From the NCBI GenBank assembly GCA_001423545.1, contig LMOK01000001.1, positions 868,001 through 932,000 on the forward strand: a stretch of 64,000 nt of DNA, given 5' to 3'. Both the position numbers and the translations under genes were made by a program. The notes under the pieces were generated by a model. That model saw nothing but the letters and a program-made list of their open reading frames with translations, was not told the DNA's origin and did no database searches. Position 1 is the first letter of the stretch. Every line of letters starts with the position of its first letter. Shown piece after piece: positions 24,900 to 33,248 of the stretch. The stretch is from Orlajensenia sp001423545 (GTDB taxonomy: Bacteria > Actinomycetota > Actinomycetes > Actinomycetales > Microbacteriaceae).

Positions 24900-27800
24900 T
24901 GGGAATACGTCCTGGTCAGGCCGTCGATGGTGATCTCCAACCTTACGGGGACGGGCGGATCCGCGGCCGGGTCCAGGCCGGGAATCCGACACGTGGTCGG
25001 GGAATCCGCCGCGAACCACTCGGCGCCGTCCGCATCGACGCCGCAGCGGTAGCTCGCCGGATGGCCGTCGCCGTTCGCCGGGTCGTTGGTCCACGACCAG
25101 GTTCCGACCGTTCCGCCGTTCTCGAGGTCAGGCAGCGCGTAGTCCCGTCCGGGGAGTTCCCAGGTCAGCGAGGGCTGGGGGTCGGAGGGGGCGACGCCCG
25201 ACCAGGGGCCGCACGTCCCCCACGCCGAGCATCCACGCACCTGGAAGCGCAGGGTCTCTCCATAGGAGCGGTCGAACAGCCTGCGGGGCACGCCCCGGCC
25301 CGAGAAGTCCTGGGCCGCCGTGAGAGGCTCGCCCGCCGCGTCCACCAGGCGGATCTGGAAGGTGCTGGTGCTGGAACCGGCGCCGACACCGCGGATGAGG
25401 AGATCCTGGGTGTAACCCGCCGGCTCGACCGATGCGTCGATCGAGGTGATGGCTCCCGGTCCCGGCCGGACCACCGAGCCCGCCACCACTGTGGCCGCGC
25501 AGCCGGCCCTGTTGTAGCCCCACACCACGAAGTTGTAGCTCGTGTCGTCGGCAGTCAGGCCCTCGAAGCGCGCAGAACCGGCATCGGCCGGCAGCGCCTG
25601 CACGGCTCCACGCGGCGGCGAGACCGTGCCGGGCGCCGGAGAGCTGACCGAGCATCCCGACGCGCCTGTCGGCACCTCGGGCAGGGCTGCACCCGGCGCC
25701 GTGTCGGCGAGACGCTGCACGTAGTAGCCCTGGATCGCGTCGCCGTTCGCCGCGAACTGCGGCCAGGTCACCGTGACGGCGCCCGAGCCCGCGTCGGACA
25801 CCACGTCGACGGATACCGCCATCGGGGCGCCGAACGGCACGCCGGCTCCCGATGCGCTGGTCCAGCTCGACAGCGCCGGGTAGGCGCCGTTGCGCGCACT
25901 CACAGTGAACGCGACCGTGCTGCCGTTGGAGAGACCACCCTGGTCGATGCTGCAGCGCCCCGCCGAGCAGATGTCGGCGGCGGCGAGCTCGCCGAGTTCC
26001 ACTCCGCCGACGGCGACGACATAGCTGCCGACGGCCGTGCCGCCGCCGGGAACCCCGACGGCGTCCCATCCGATGCGCAGGCCGCCGTCGAGCGGCGCGG
26101 CCGTCAGGCCCGTCGGTGCCGGGGGGACGACGTCGGACCAGACGGCTGTCGAGGTCTCGGCGGCATCGGAGGAGCCGATGCCGTTCCGGGCCGTCACCCG
26201 CACGCGCACCGCGTTCGCCTCGCCGTTGCCCGGTGTCGCCAGCGTGCAGGTCGTGGCCGCGCACGCGGTCGATGACACGACGTCGCCGGTCGCGGCGCTC
26301 AGCAGCGACACGTCGTAGCCGCTGATCGCCGAGTTGTTGAATCCGGCTGCCGTGAAGGTCGTCGTGAGCACCCCGTCGCCGACGCTCGTCACGGAGAGGC
26401 CCGTCACCGGCTCGGGCCGATCCTGCACGGAGATGCGGATGGTGCCCCACGCGTAGCGTGACGGATCGTCCGTCGCGTCGGCGATCTGGTACTGCAGGTT
26501 CGTGTCGACGGGCGCAGCCTGCTCGCCGACGCTCACCTGCAGGGAGGACTTGTCGGCGCTCGGCACGATCGTGACGCCGTCGGGCAGCGTCGCCGAGTCG
26601 AGGCCGGAGACCCTGCGTACGCGGAGCGGGGTGTCGGGGAAGGGATTCGTCGCCTCGTCGTTCCTCAGCACGTCGACCGTCGTCGTGGTGCCGCGCGGAG
26701 CGACGGCGGTGTCGGCGGCGGGAACAGCGATGGGAAGGGTGGAGGGCACGATGCGCAGCACGATGCGGCCGGAGCTTCCGTCGTTCACGTCATCCCTGAC
26801 GGCGATGGTGACCGAGGTCTCGCTGCCGGTGTCGGCTCCCCTGTCGGCGCGCAGTGTCAGCTCGTCGCCATCGATGGAGGGGATGGCGAAGTCGACGGGG
26901 GCGGGGTCCTCGACCGAATAGCGCAGCTCGTCGACATCGTCGGGGTAGGGGTAGCTCGTGAGGCCGGTCAGGCGGATCGTCTTGGACTGCCCGGGCTCGA
27001 ACTCGATCGTGCCCCCGGCGAACGCGGGCGGCTGGTTCTCCCGGGGCACGACCGTGATCGGCAGCACGATCGTCGCGACGCGCGTCTTGTCGTCATCGCC
27101 GGCGACGGCATCCGTCACCTCGAACGAGACCGAGGCGGGTCCGAAGTACTTCTCGGCGCTGCGGAACCGGATCGTGTCGTCGTCGACGACCAGTTCGGAG
27201 CCGTCGGCGTGGGTGGCCCGCACGGTTCCCGAGTCGGTCAACCGCACCTCGCGTCCGTCGACGGCCACGACGTGGTCCTCGATGTCGATGGTGACGGATG
27301 CTCCACTGTCGACCTGGATCCGCGGTGCCGTGCGCTTCAGCTGCGGCAGGGCGTCTCCGTAGCCGGGGACCCAGATGAAGGCGTAGGCGGTGATGGTCGG
27401 GTCGTCGGGATGCGTGACGGAGAACGGGATGATCTGGCTCCTGGTGCCGACATCGACCCGCACCCGCTCCGACCTCGTCACCGCCGCCGACGAGCCGAAG
27501 CCGGGGAGCACCCGCAGGGTGAGGTCGGTGGCCGGGCCGTCTGCGAAGAACACGTTCGCGAGGACGTCGACGTCGATGGTCTCGTGACCGAGCACGTCGG
27601 AGAGGGTGAGCACGGTGTCGCGCGCGATCGGACGCGACAGCGGCGCATCCGTGCGCGCCTGCACGGTGAGGAAGGTCGAGCTCGTCCCTCCGCGCGGGTT
27701 CTCGATCGAGTAGACGAAGCCGTAGTTGCCGGGTTCGGCTGGGACGTCCACCTCGACGACGTCGTCGTCGATGCTCGCGGTGGCTGCGGAATTCGTCGAG

Positions 27801-30800
27801 TTCGGCTCGATCGCCGTCACAGCCAGGGCGCCGCCGTCGGGGTCGGAGTCATTGGCGAGGACCCGAACCAGGACCGTCGAGCCCGGCCTGGCCGCCACGA
27901 CATCGGGAACCGCGATGGGGTTGCGCGAGCCGTCGAGCCTGGCGCTGATGCCGACGCGCACGGTGCCCGTCGCCCTGGCTCCGAGGGAGTCGATGACGGA
28001 GTACGTGAAGGTGTCGGTGCCGGTGCTGTACTCCCCCGAGGTGTACTCCAGCCAGTCGGCTCCGGCATCCGTCACACTGCCCTTCTCCGGATTCGAGTCC
28101 TCGCCCAGAAGCTGCACGGAGTCGCCGTCGGGGTCGACGCCGACGAGCGGGACGGTGATGCGCACGGTGTCACCGGCGAGCACCCGCGCCGTGACGACCC
28201 GCGGAACCGGCGCCCGGTTCGATGCGCGATCGATCTCGCGGACCGAGATCGTCACCTCGCCGTTCGCGAACTGCCCGTCGGGGGCGTTCACCCTGTAGAC
28301 CACGGTGTAGTTGCCCGGGGTGTCCGGCGCCAGATAGCGCAGAGTCTGCCCCGACGCGAAGGCGAGGCCGCTCCCGCGCGGTCGCTTCTGGATCTCGGCG
28401 TCGAGGGTCAGCGGATCACCGTCGGGCTGCTCGTCGTTGGCCAGCACGGGGATGTCGATGGCGTCGCCGACCCGCACCGATGCCGTATCGGGGTTCGCGA
28501 TGGGCACCTGCCTGCGTTCCGGCTGCGGAACCTCGATCACGGTCACCCGGCCGTCGGCGTCGGCCAGGCCGTTGCTCACCCTGTAGCCGAACGACGCTGT
28601 CGCGTTCTCGAGCGGGCGTGTCAGCGTGATGCGCAACAGCCGCTGCTCGAGGATCTCGACCCGCATCCCGCTCTCGCGCGGCAGGTCGAGGACGCCGGTG
28701 AGCAGGAGCACTCCGCCGCCCGGATCGATGTCGGTCGCCAGCACGTCGATCGTCGCCTCGCTCTGCGCCCTGACGAACGCCGTGTGCGGAACCGTGATGG
28801 GCACGAGGGAGTCCGTGGGCCGGAGGGTGACATCGATGCGCACGATGCCCGATGCCGTCTCGACCCCGTCGGTGACCCCGTAGTCGACGTAGAACGTTCC
28901 GGCGGTCTCCGACGTGAACTGGAAGGTGCCTGCATCGAAGTCGGGCACGATGTCGACACCGGGCTTGGCGGGCACACTGGCCAGCCGCACGGCGCCTGTA
29001 CCGCCGTGGACATGCGGAAGCGGCAGCACGGTCAGGCTCTCGCCGACGTGGCCGGCCGCCACGAACGGGTCGGCGATGATCGGCACGGTACCGGCCGGCA
29101 TGACCTTGACGACGAGGGTGCCCGACCCCGCCTCCCGGCCGTCGGAGACCGCCAGGCCGACCTGCACCTTGCGCGTGCCTCCGGTGAGGTCGGTGAAGAT
29201 GACCGTGCCGTCGGGTTTGAACGCGACGCGGTCTGATGCCGGGGCGATCGCCTCGGACAGGAACATGGCGTCTCCGTCGGGGTCGAACCAGTCGGTCAGC
29301 ACCTGCGTCGAGACGCGCCCCCCGTCGGGAACGGCCGCCTGGGTGTCGTGGAGCTGTCGTGGAGGCGAGTTCTCCTCGTCGCTGCGCACGGTCACCGTGA
29401 CGATGGCCTCGGCCCGCCCCCCGCGGCCGTCGGCCACCGTGTACCCGAACGTCATCGTCCCGGATGCGGTGGCCGGCAGAGTGAGCAGCAGTTGTTGGTC
29501 GCTGCTCACGATGTCGACCCGTCCGGCGTCACCCGACGGTTGGGTCACGTCGCTCACGGTCAGGACATCGCCGTTGGGGTCGTAGTCGTTCGCCAGGACC
29601 GGAAGGGTCGTCGACCGTCCCGGCCTGGCTCCGAACTCGTCGTCTTCCGCGACGGGCTTCTGCTGGTTCTTCTCGAACTCCGGTGGCACCTCGGGATCGT
29701 TCTGCTCGGTGGTCTCCTGCTTCGGAGTCTGGTCGATCAGCTCGTCCCAGTTGTCGATCAGCCTGTAGTCGTCGTCCACTGCCCAGGTGTCGCCCGACGC
29801 CGTGTCGTTGAGCACGACGACGCCGGCGTTCTCGCGGAATCGCAGGGTGAGACCGCCGGAGGCTCCGCCCAGCTCTCGGGTCGGCGCCGTCGTCGTGCCG
29901 CAGGCGTTCCAGGCGGTGGCATCGGACCAGGCCGCGTAGCTGCATCCGCCCGCCACGATCGGAACACTCGGTGCTCCGGCCCTGTCGGTGACGAGCGACG
30001 ACGGGGTGCCGCTGCTGATCGGGATGGACAGCAGGCCACCCCGGTGGGCGAGCAGGATGGAGGTTCCCGCGCTCGATGCCTGCTGCAGCTGCGCCTCGCT
30101 GCCGCTGGCCATGTAGGGCGCCAGATCGATCGTCCCCGTCGCCAGGGCGATGGACCGCGACGAGCGGTCGAGCACGGCCCACGCGCCGCCGACGCTCGTG
30201 ACGGCGACGTCGGCCTTGGCGTCGATGCCCGACAGCCGCTCGGACTGAACGACGGTGCCGCTCGCCGTGTCGACGACGGACAGCGTTCCCGTGGCCGGAG
30301 TGAACGCCGTCATGCGACCGGAGTCGTCGACGCTCGTCACCGTGCCGGGCCCCAGGGAGAGCTGGGGCTCGGACGAGGCGTTGAAGTCGTCGAGATCGCG
30401 GATGGGCTCGGTCCAGACATCGCCCCCTGCCGAGATCACGACGTCGTCGCCGGCGATCCGCACCTCGGAGTCGTCGGCCGGCGGAAGCGGAACCGTGTCG
30501 GCGACCGTGCTCGTGGCCGGGTCGATGATGTCGACGGCACTGGTGCGCCGATCGGTGACCAGCACCGTGGTGCCCGACTGCACGACGTCGATGTCGGGAT
30601 TGGCCGCTCCGATGACGGTGTCGAGCTCGAACACCTGCGTGTTCGCCCGCCCGACGACCTCATCGGAGCTGTTGCTGACCCAGACCGACCCGTCACCCAG
30701 GTCGATGCGCTGGGCGGAGTACCCGCCGGACATGATCGCGACCGTCGTGATGAGGGCCGTGACGACGGTCCCGCTGGTCGCCGCGATCACCCCGGAACGG

Positions 30801-30826
30801 TGTGCGCCCAGCCACGATCGGATCAT
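24896..30826 (-). CDS. Giant propeller / cadherin-like Ig / FN3 surface protein
   Basis: 1976 aa. The ATG at 30826 overlaps the kinase stop as ATGA. One membrane segment near residues 12-33 (GVIAATSGTVVTALITTVAI) makes it N-terminally anchored with the bulk outside. Residues about 37-360 look like a beta-propeller of short repeats ending in DTWAVDDD-type blades. From about 415 to 1390 there are roughly eleven Ig/cadherin-like repeats with a period near 97 residues, marked by words such as VLANDYDPNGD, VLATDIDPGGG and VLANDSDPDGG; these Asp-rich turns may bind calcium. At least three FN3 domains start near 1474, 1573 and 1667 (PAPTGLTAAP), followed by two further beta domains. No sortase motif or C-terminal anchor was seen. 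Its place between kinase and MoxR suggests it is the extracellular client or sensor of the locus. Confidence 0.9.
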   Translation of the reverse strand: MIRSWLGAHRSGVIAATSGTVVTALITTVAIMSGGYSAQRIDLGDGSVWVSNSSDEVVGRANTQVFELDTVIGAANPDIDVVQSGTTVLVTDRRTSAVDIIDPATSTVADTVPLPPADDSEVRIAGDDVVISAGGDVWTEPIRDLDDFNASSEPQLSLGPGTVTSVDDSGRMTAFTPATGTLSVVDTASGTVVQSERLSGIDAKADVAVTSVGGAWAVLDRSSRSIALATGTIDLAPYMASGSEAQLQQASSAGTSILLAHRGGLLSIPISSGTPSSLVTDRAGAPSVPIVAGGCSYAAWSDATAWNACGTTTAPTRELGGASGGLTLRFRENAGVVVLNDTASGDTWAVDDDYRLIDNWDELIDQTPKQETTEQNDPEVPPEFEKNQQKPVAEDDEFGARPGRSTTLPVLANDYDPNGDVLTVSDVTQPSGDAGRVDIVSSDQQLLLTLPATASGTMTFGYTVADGRGGRAEAIVTVTVRSDEENSPPRQLHDTQAAVPDGGRVSTQVLTDWFDPDGDAMFLSEAIAPASDRVAFKPDGTVIFTDLTGGTRKVQVGLAVSDGREAGSGTLVVKVMPAGTVPIIADPFVAAGHVGESLTVLPLPHVHGGTGAVRLASVPAKPGVDIVPDFDAGTFQFTSETAGTFYVDYGVTDGVETASGIVRIDVTLRPTDSLVPITVPHTAFVRAQSEATIDVLATDIDPGGGVLLLTGVLDLPRESGMRVEILEQRLLRITLTRPLENATASFGYRVSNGLADADGRVTVIEVPQPERRQVPIANPDTASVRVGDAIDIPVLANDEQPDGDPLTLDAEIQKRPRGSGLAFASGQTLRYLAPDTPGNYTVVYRVNAPDGQFANGEVTISVREIDRASNRAPVPRVVTARVLAGDTVRITVPLVGVDPDGDSVQLLGEDSNPEKGSVTDAGADWLEYTSGEYSTGTDTFTYSVIDSLGARATGTVRVGISARLDGSRNPIAVPDVVAARPGSTVLVRVLANDSDPDGGALAVTAIEPNSTNSAATASIDDDVVEVDVPAEPGNYGFVYSIENPRGGTSSTFLTVQARTDAPLSRPIARDTVLTLSDVLGHETIDVDVLANVFFADGPATDLTLRVLPGFGSSAAVTRSERVRVDVGTRSQIIPFSVTHPDDPTITAYAFIWVPGYGDALPQLKRTAPRIQVDSGASVTIDIEDHVVAVDGREVRLTDSGTVRATHADGSELVVDDDTIRFRSAEKYFGPASVSFEVTDAVAGDDDKTRVATIVLPITVVPRENQPPAFAGGTIEFEPGQSKTIRLTGLTSYPYPDDVDELRYSVEDPAPVDFAIPSIDGDELTLRADRGADTGSETSVTIAVRDDVNDGSSGRIVLRIVPSTLPIAVPAADTAVAPRGTTTTVDVLRNDEATNPFPDTPLRVRRVSGLDSATLPDGVTIVPSADKSSLQVSVGEQAAPVDTNLQYQIADATDDPSRYAWGTIRISVQDRPEPVTGLSVTSVGDGVLTTTFTAAGFNNSAISGYDVSLLSAATGDVVSSTACAATTCTLATPGNGEANAVRVRVTARNGIGSSDAAETSTAVWSDVVPPAPTGLTAAPLDGGLRIGWDAVGVPGGGTAVGSYVVAVGGVELGELAAADICSAGRCSIDQGGLSNGSTVAFTVSARNGAYPALSSWTSASGAGVPFGAPMAVSVDVVSDAGSGAVTVTWPQFAANGDAIQGYYVQRLADTAPGAALPEVPTGASGCSVSSPAPGTVSPPRGAVQALPADAGSARFEGLTADDTSYNFVVWGYNRAGCAATVVAGSVVRPGPGAITSIDASVEPAGYTQDLLIRGVGAGSSTSTFQIRLVDAAGEPLTAAQDFSGRGVPRRLFDRSYGETLRFQVRGCSAWGTCGPWSGVAPSDPQPSLTWELPGRDYALPDLENGGTVGTWSWTNDPANGDGHPASYRCGVDADGAEWFAADSPTTCRIPGLDPAADPPVPVRLEITIDGLTRTYSQ

Positions 30827-32253
30827 GGCGAATCGACCGCCTCGACCGCGACGCACTTCTCCGAACTCGGGGAGCCCGTGCGCCCCTCCCGGCTGACGGC
30901 GACGGTGATGCAGACCTGGTCTGCTCCGGATGCGGCATCGGCACTGAAGCTCGTGCCGCTCTGCGCGCTGGACTCGCCGCCGGTGACCGTGACGAGGTAA
31001 CTGTCGCCCGTGCGCAGGCCCGGGTCCTCCCAGGAGAAGTCGACGGTCCGCGCGGATGCCTGACCGGCGATGTTGCTCACCGTCGGGATGTCGGACGACG
31101 TCGACCGCACGATGGCGATGGTGGCCGTGACGGCGAGGCCGAGCACGACGACCGAGATGGCGAGCATCGCCCAGACCAGCCTGCGGCTCCTGCGCTCGGC
31201 GGCGGCCTTGCCCGGGGTGTCGCCGCTGGTGCTGCCGCTCCGCCCGATCGAGGTCGGCGTCGCGGTCATGGTGCGACTCACCGACTGCTTGCGGGTGCGC
31301 CTACCGGCTCCGGCGGCGATCACGTTCGCCCCGCTGATGCGGGTGCGCTCCTCCATGTCGACCGCCGTCGCGATGGCCCAGTCGTCCATCGCCACCTCGA
31401 TGGCGGTCTGCGGCAGCTCGAGTTCGGTCTCGACGGCCTGCAGCTCGCGGATGAACTCGAGCACGCTGCGCTGACGGTTCTCCGGGCGCCGCGACATCGC
31501 GCGCGACAACGTGAGTTCGAGGCGTTCGGGAACGTCGGCTCGCCCGATCGGTTCGTAGCGGGCCTTCGTGATCCGGGCCATCAGCTCGGCCGCGGTGTTC
31601 TCGGTGCCGGGAACCTCGAATGGCGACCGTCCGGCGAGGAGCGAGTACAGGGTCGCGCCCAGCGACCACACCTCGGACGCGACGGTCCCCGACACGTCGT
31701 CCTGCAGGACCTCCGGGGCCGACCACGGGATCGAGAGTCCCACGGCTTCGGTCGTCTCGGCCTCGCCGAGCGTCGCCGCGATGCCGAAGTCGGACAGCAC
31801 GGGATGCCCGTAGGCGGTCATCAGGATGTTCGACGGCTTGATGTCCCGGTGGAGCACGCCGGCGCGGTGAGCCGTCTCGACGGCGCTGGCGATCTTCACC
31901 CCGATCGACAGCACCTCGGGAACGGGGAGCGGGTCGGCACGGTAGCGCGTCGTGAGCGTGGCCGAGCAGTACTCCATGACGAGGTAGGGACGGCCGTCGC
32001 TGGAGACGCTGGCCTGGTACACCGTGAGGATCGACGGATGCGAGCTCAACTGGGCCATGAGGTTCGCCTCGGCCTGGAACATCTGCCGCACCTGATCGTT
32101 CACGACCTCGCTCAGCAGCACCTTCACGGCGACCTGACGCCGCGGCATCGACTGCTCGTATAGGAACACGTCGGCGAAACCGCCGGAACCGAGCACATGC
32201 ACGTAGGAGAAGCCGGGCAGTGTGGGGGGCGTTGACGGAAGGCGTCGTGTCAT
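30823..32253 (-). CDS. Ser/Thr protein kinase (PknB-type) with extracellular FN3-like domain
   Basis: 476 aa. The kinase domain, residues about 14-275, appears complete: GSGGFADVFLYE glycine loop, VAVKVLL lysine, VLHRDIKPSNIL catalytic loop (about residue 136), LSDFGIAATLG, an activation loop with ETTEAV, and APE. A linker follows, then one membrane helix at about 360-382. The outer domain of about 90 residues begins IPTVSNIAGQASARTVDFSW and looks FN3-like with two Cys, not the PASTA repeats of cell-wall-sensing PknB. The ATG at 32253 has a GGAGG-rich site upstream; the frame extends 30 codons further without one. It probably phosphorylates the FHA proteins or other members of the locus. Confidence 0.93.
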   Translation of the reverse strand: MTRRLPSTPPTLPGFSYVHVLGSGGFADVFLYEQSMPRRQVAVKVLLSEVVNDQVRQMFQAEANLMAQLSSHPSILTVYQASVSSDGRPYLVMEYCSATLTTRYRADPLPVPEVLSIGVKIASAVETAHRAGVLHRDIKPSNILMTAYGHPVLSDFGIAATLGEAETTEAVGLSIPWSAPEVLQDDVSGTVASEVWSLGATLYSLLAGRSPFEVPGTENTAAELMARITKARYEPIGRADVPERLELTLSRAMSRRPENRQRSVLEFIRELQAVETELELPQTAIEVAMDDWAIATAVDMEERTRISGANVIAAGAGRRTRKQSVSRTMTATPTSIGRSGSTSGDTPGKAAAERRSRRLVWAMLAISVVVLGLAVTATIAIVRSTSSDIPTVSNIAGQASARTVDFSWEDPGLRTGDSYLVTVTGGESSAQSGTSFSADAASGADQVCITVAVSREGRTGSPSSEKCVAVEAVDSP

Positions 32254-32395
32254 AGTGGCCCCCTTCCTCCGTGCCCACGTCGGCAGACCATGGACGCCGC
32301 ACCCCCACTGCGCTTGCGCCCGCTTCCCCCCAATTGTAGGCACCTGCGCGTCGCGGCAGACCCCCTCGAACGGGGCGCAAGACCCGGGAGCATCG

Positions 32396-33208
32396 TCAGT
32401 GGTCGTGCGGGTTCGGGGCCGCCCCGGTCACTCCGATGACGTCGACCACGATGACGGTGACGTTGTCGCGACCGCCGTTGGCCAGTGCGGCGTCGACCAG
32501 CTGTTTCGCGGCATCCGCCGGCGTCTCCGTCGACATCAGGAAATGGCGCATGCCGTAGGGCGTGAGCTCCTTGGTGAGCCCGTCGGAGCAGACCAGGATG
32601 CGCGAACCCTCCTCGACGGCGATGAGCCTGTAGTCGGGGATGGGCGCCTCGTGGAAGCCGACGGCGCGGGTGATGACGTTGGAGTGCGGATGCGTCTCGG
32701 CCTCTTCGCGCGAGATGTGGCCGGCGTCGACGAGCTCCTGCACGATCGAGTGGTCGGTGGTGAGCTGCTCGAGCACGCCGTGCGAGAGCAGGTACACGCG
32801 AGAGTCGCCGATGTTGAACACGAGCCAGGCGAGTCCGGCCGTGGTCTGGGTGAGGGCGACACCGGTGACGGTGGTCCCCGTACCGGAATCCGTGACGCCG
32901 CCTCCGCGGCCCATGTCGTCGACGGCGAGCCGCAGCGACTGCTCGATGCCGGCGGTGTCGGCCGTCGGACGCCCGCCGTGCTCGGCCAGACGCGTGACGA
33001 CGGCGGCGCTGGCGAAGTCGCCCGCCGTGTGACCGCCCATGCCATCGGCGACGGCGAAGACCGGCGCCTGCGCCATGTAGCTGTCCTCGTTCGCCTCGCG
33101 GCGGTGCCCGGTGTCCGTGATGGCGGCCCACGCCAGCGTCACCGCGGCATCGACGGCACCCGGAATCTGCGCTGTGAACTCGGGCGTGCCCTGACCGATC
33201 TGCGTCAC
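32396..33208 (-). CDS. PP2C-family Ser/Thr protein phosphatase
   Basis: 270 aa, GTG start. Metal-dependent phosphatase without a membrane segment. Motifs in order: REANEDSY, VFAVADGMGGHTAGD (metal Asp), SGTGTTVTGVAL, VFNIGDSRVYLL, RILVCSDGLT and GGRDNVTVIVVD. It would reverse the action of the adjacent kinase. It lies 40 bases after the FHA gene and 142 bases before the kinase start, the largest internal gap of the locus, where a second promoter could sit. Confidence 0.95.
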   Translation of the reverse strand: MTQIGQGTPEFTAQIPGAVDAAVTLAWAAITDTGHRREANEDSYMAQAPVFAVADGMGGHTAGDFASAAVVTRLAEHGGRPTADTAGIEQSLRLAVDDMGRGGGVTDSGTGTTVTGVALTQTTAGLAWLVFNIGDSRVYLLSHGVLEQLTTDHSIVQELVDAGHISREEAETHPHSNVITRAVGFHEAPIPDYRLIAVEEGSRILVCSDGLTKELTPYGMRHFLMSTETPADAAKQLVDAALANGGRDNVTVIVVDVIGVTGAAPNPHDH

Positions 33209-33248
33209 GTCCTCGGCCTTCTCATCGTCGGGGGTCGGTGGAACACTC

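Noticed and set aside
27209..29236. A 675-codon plus-strand open frame antisense to the giant surface gene
   Set aside because: Its translation is Arg/Gly/Asp-rich low-complexity protein with no motif; it is a mirror of the strong GC codon bias of the real minus-strand gene.
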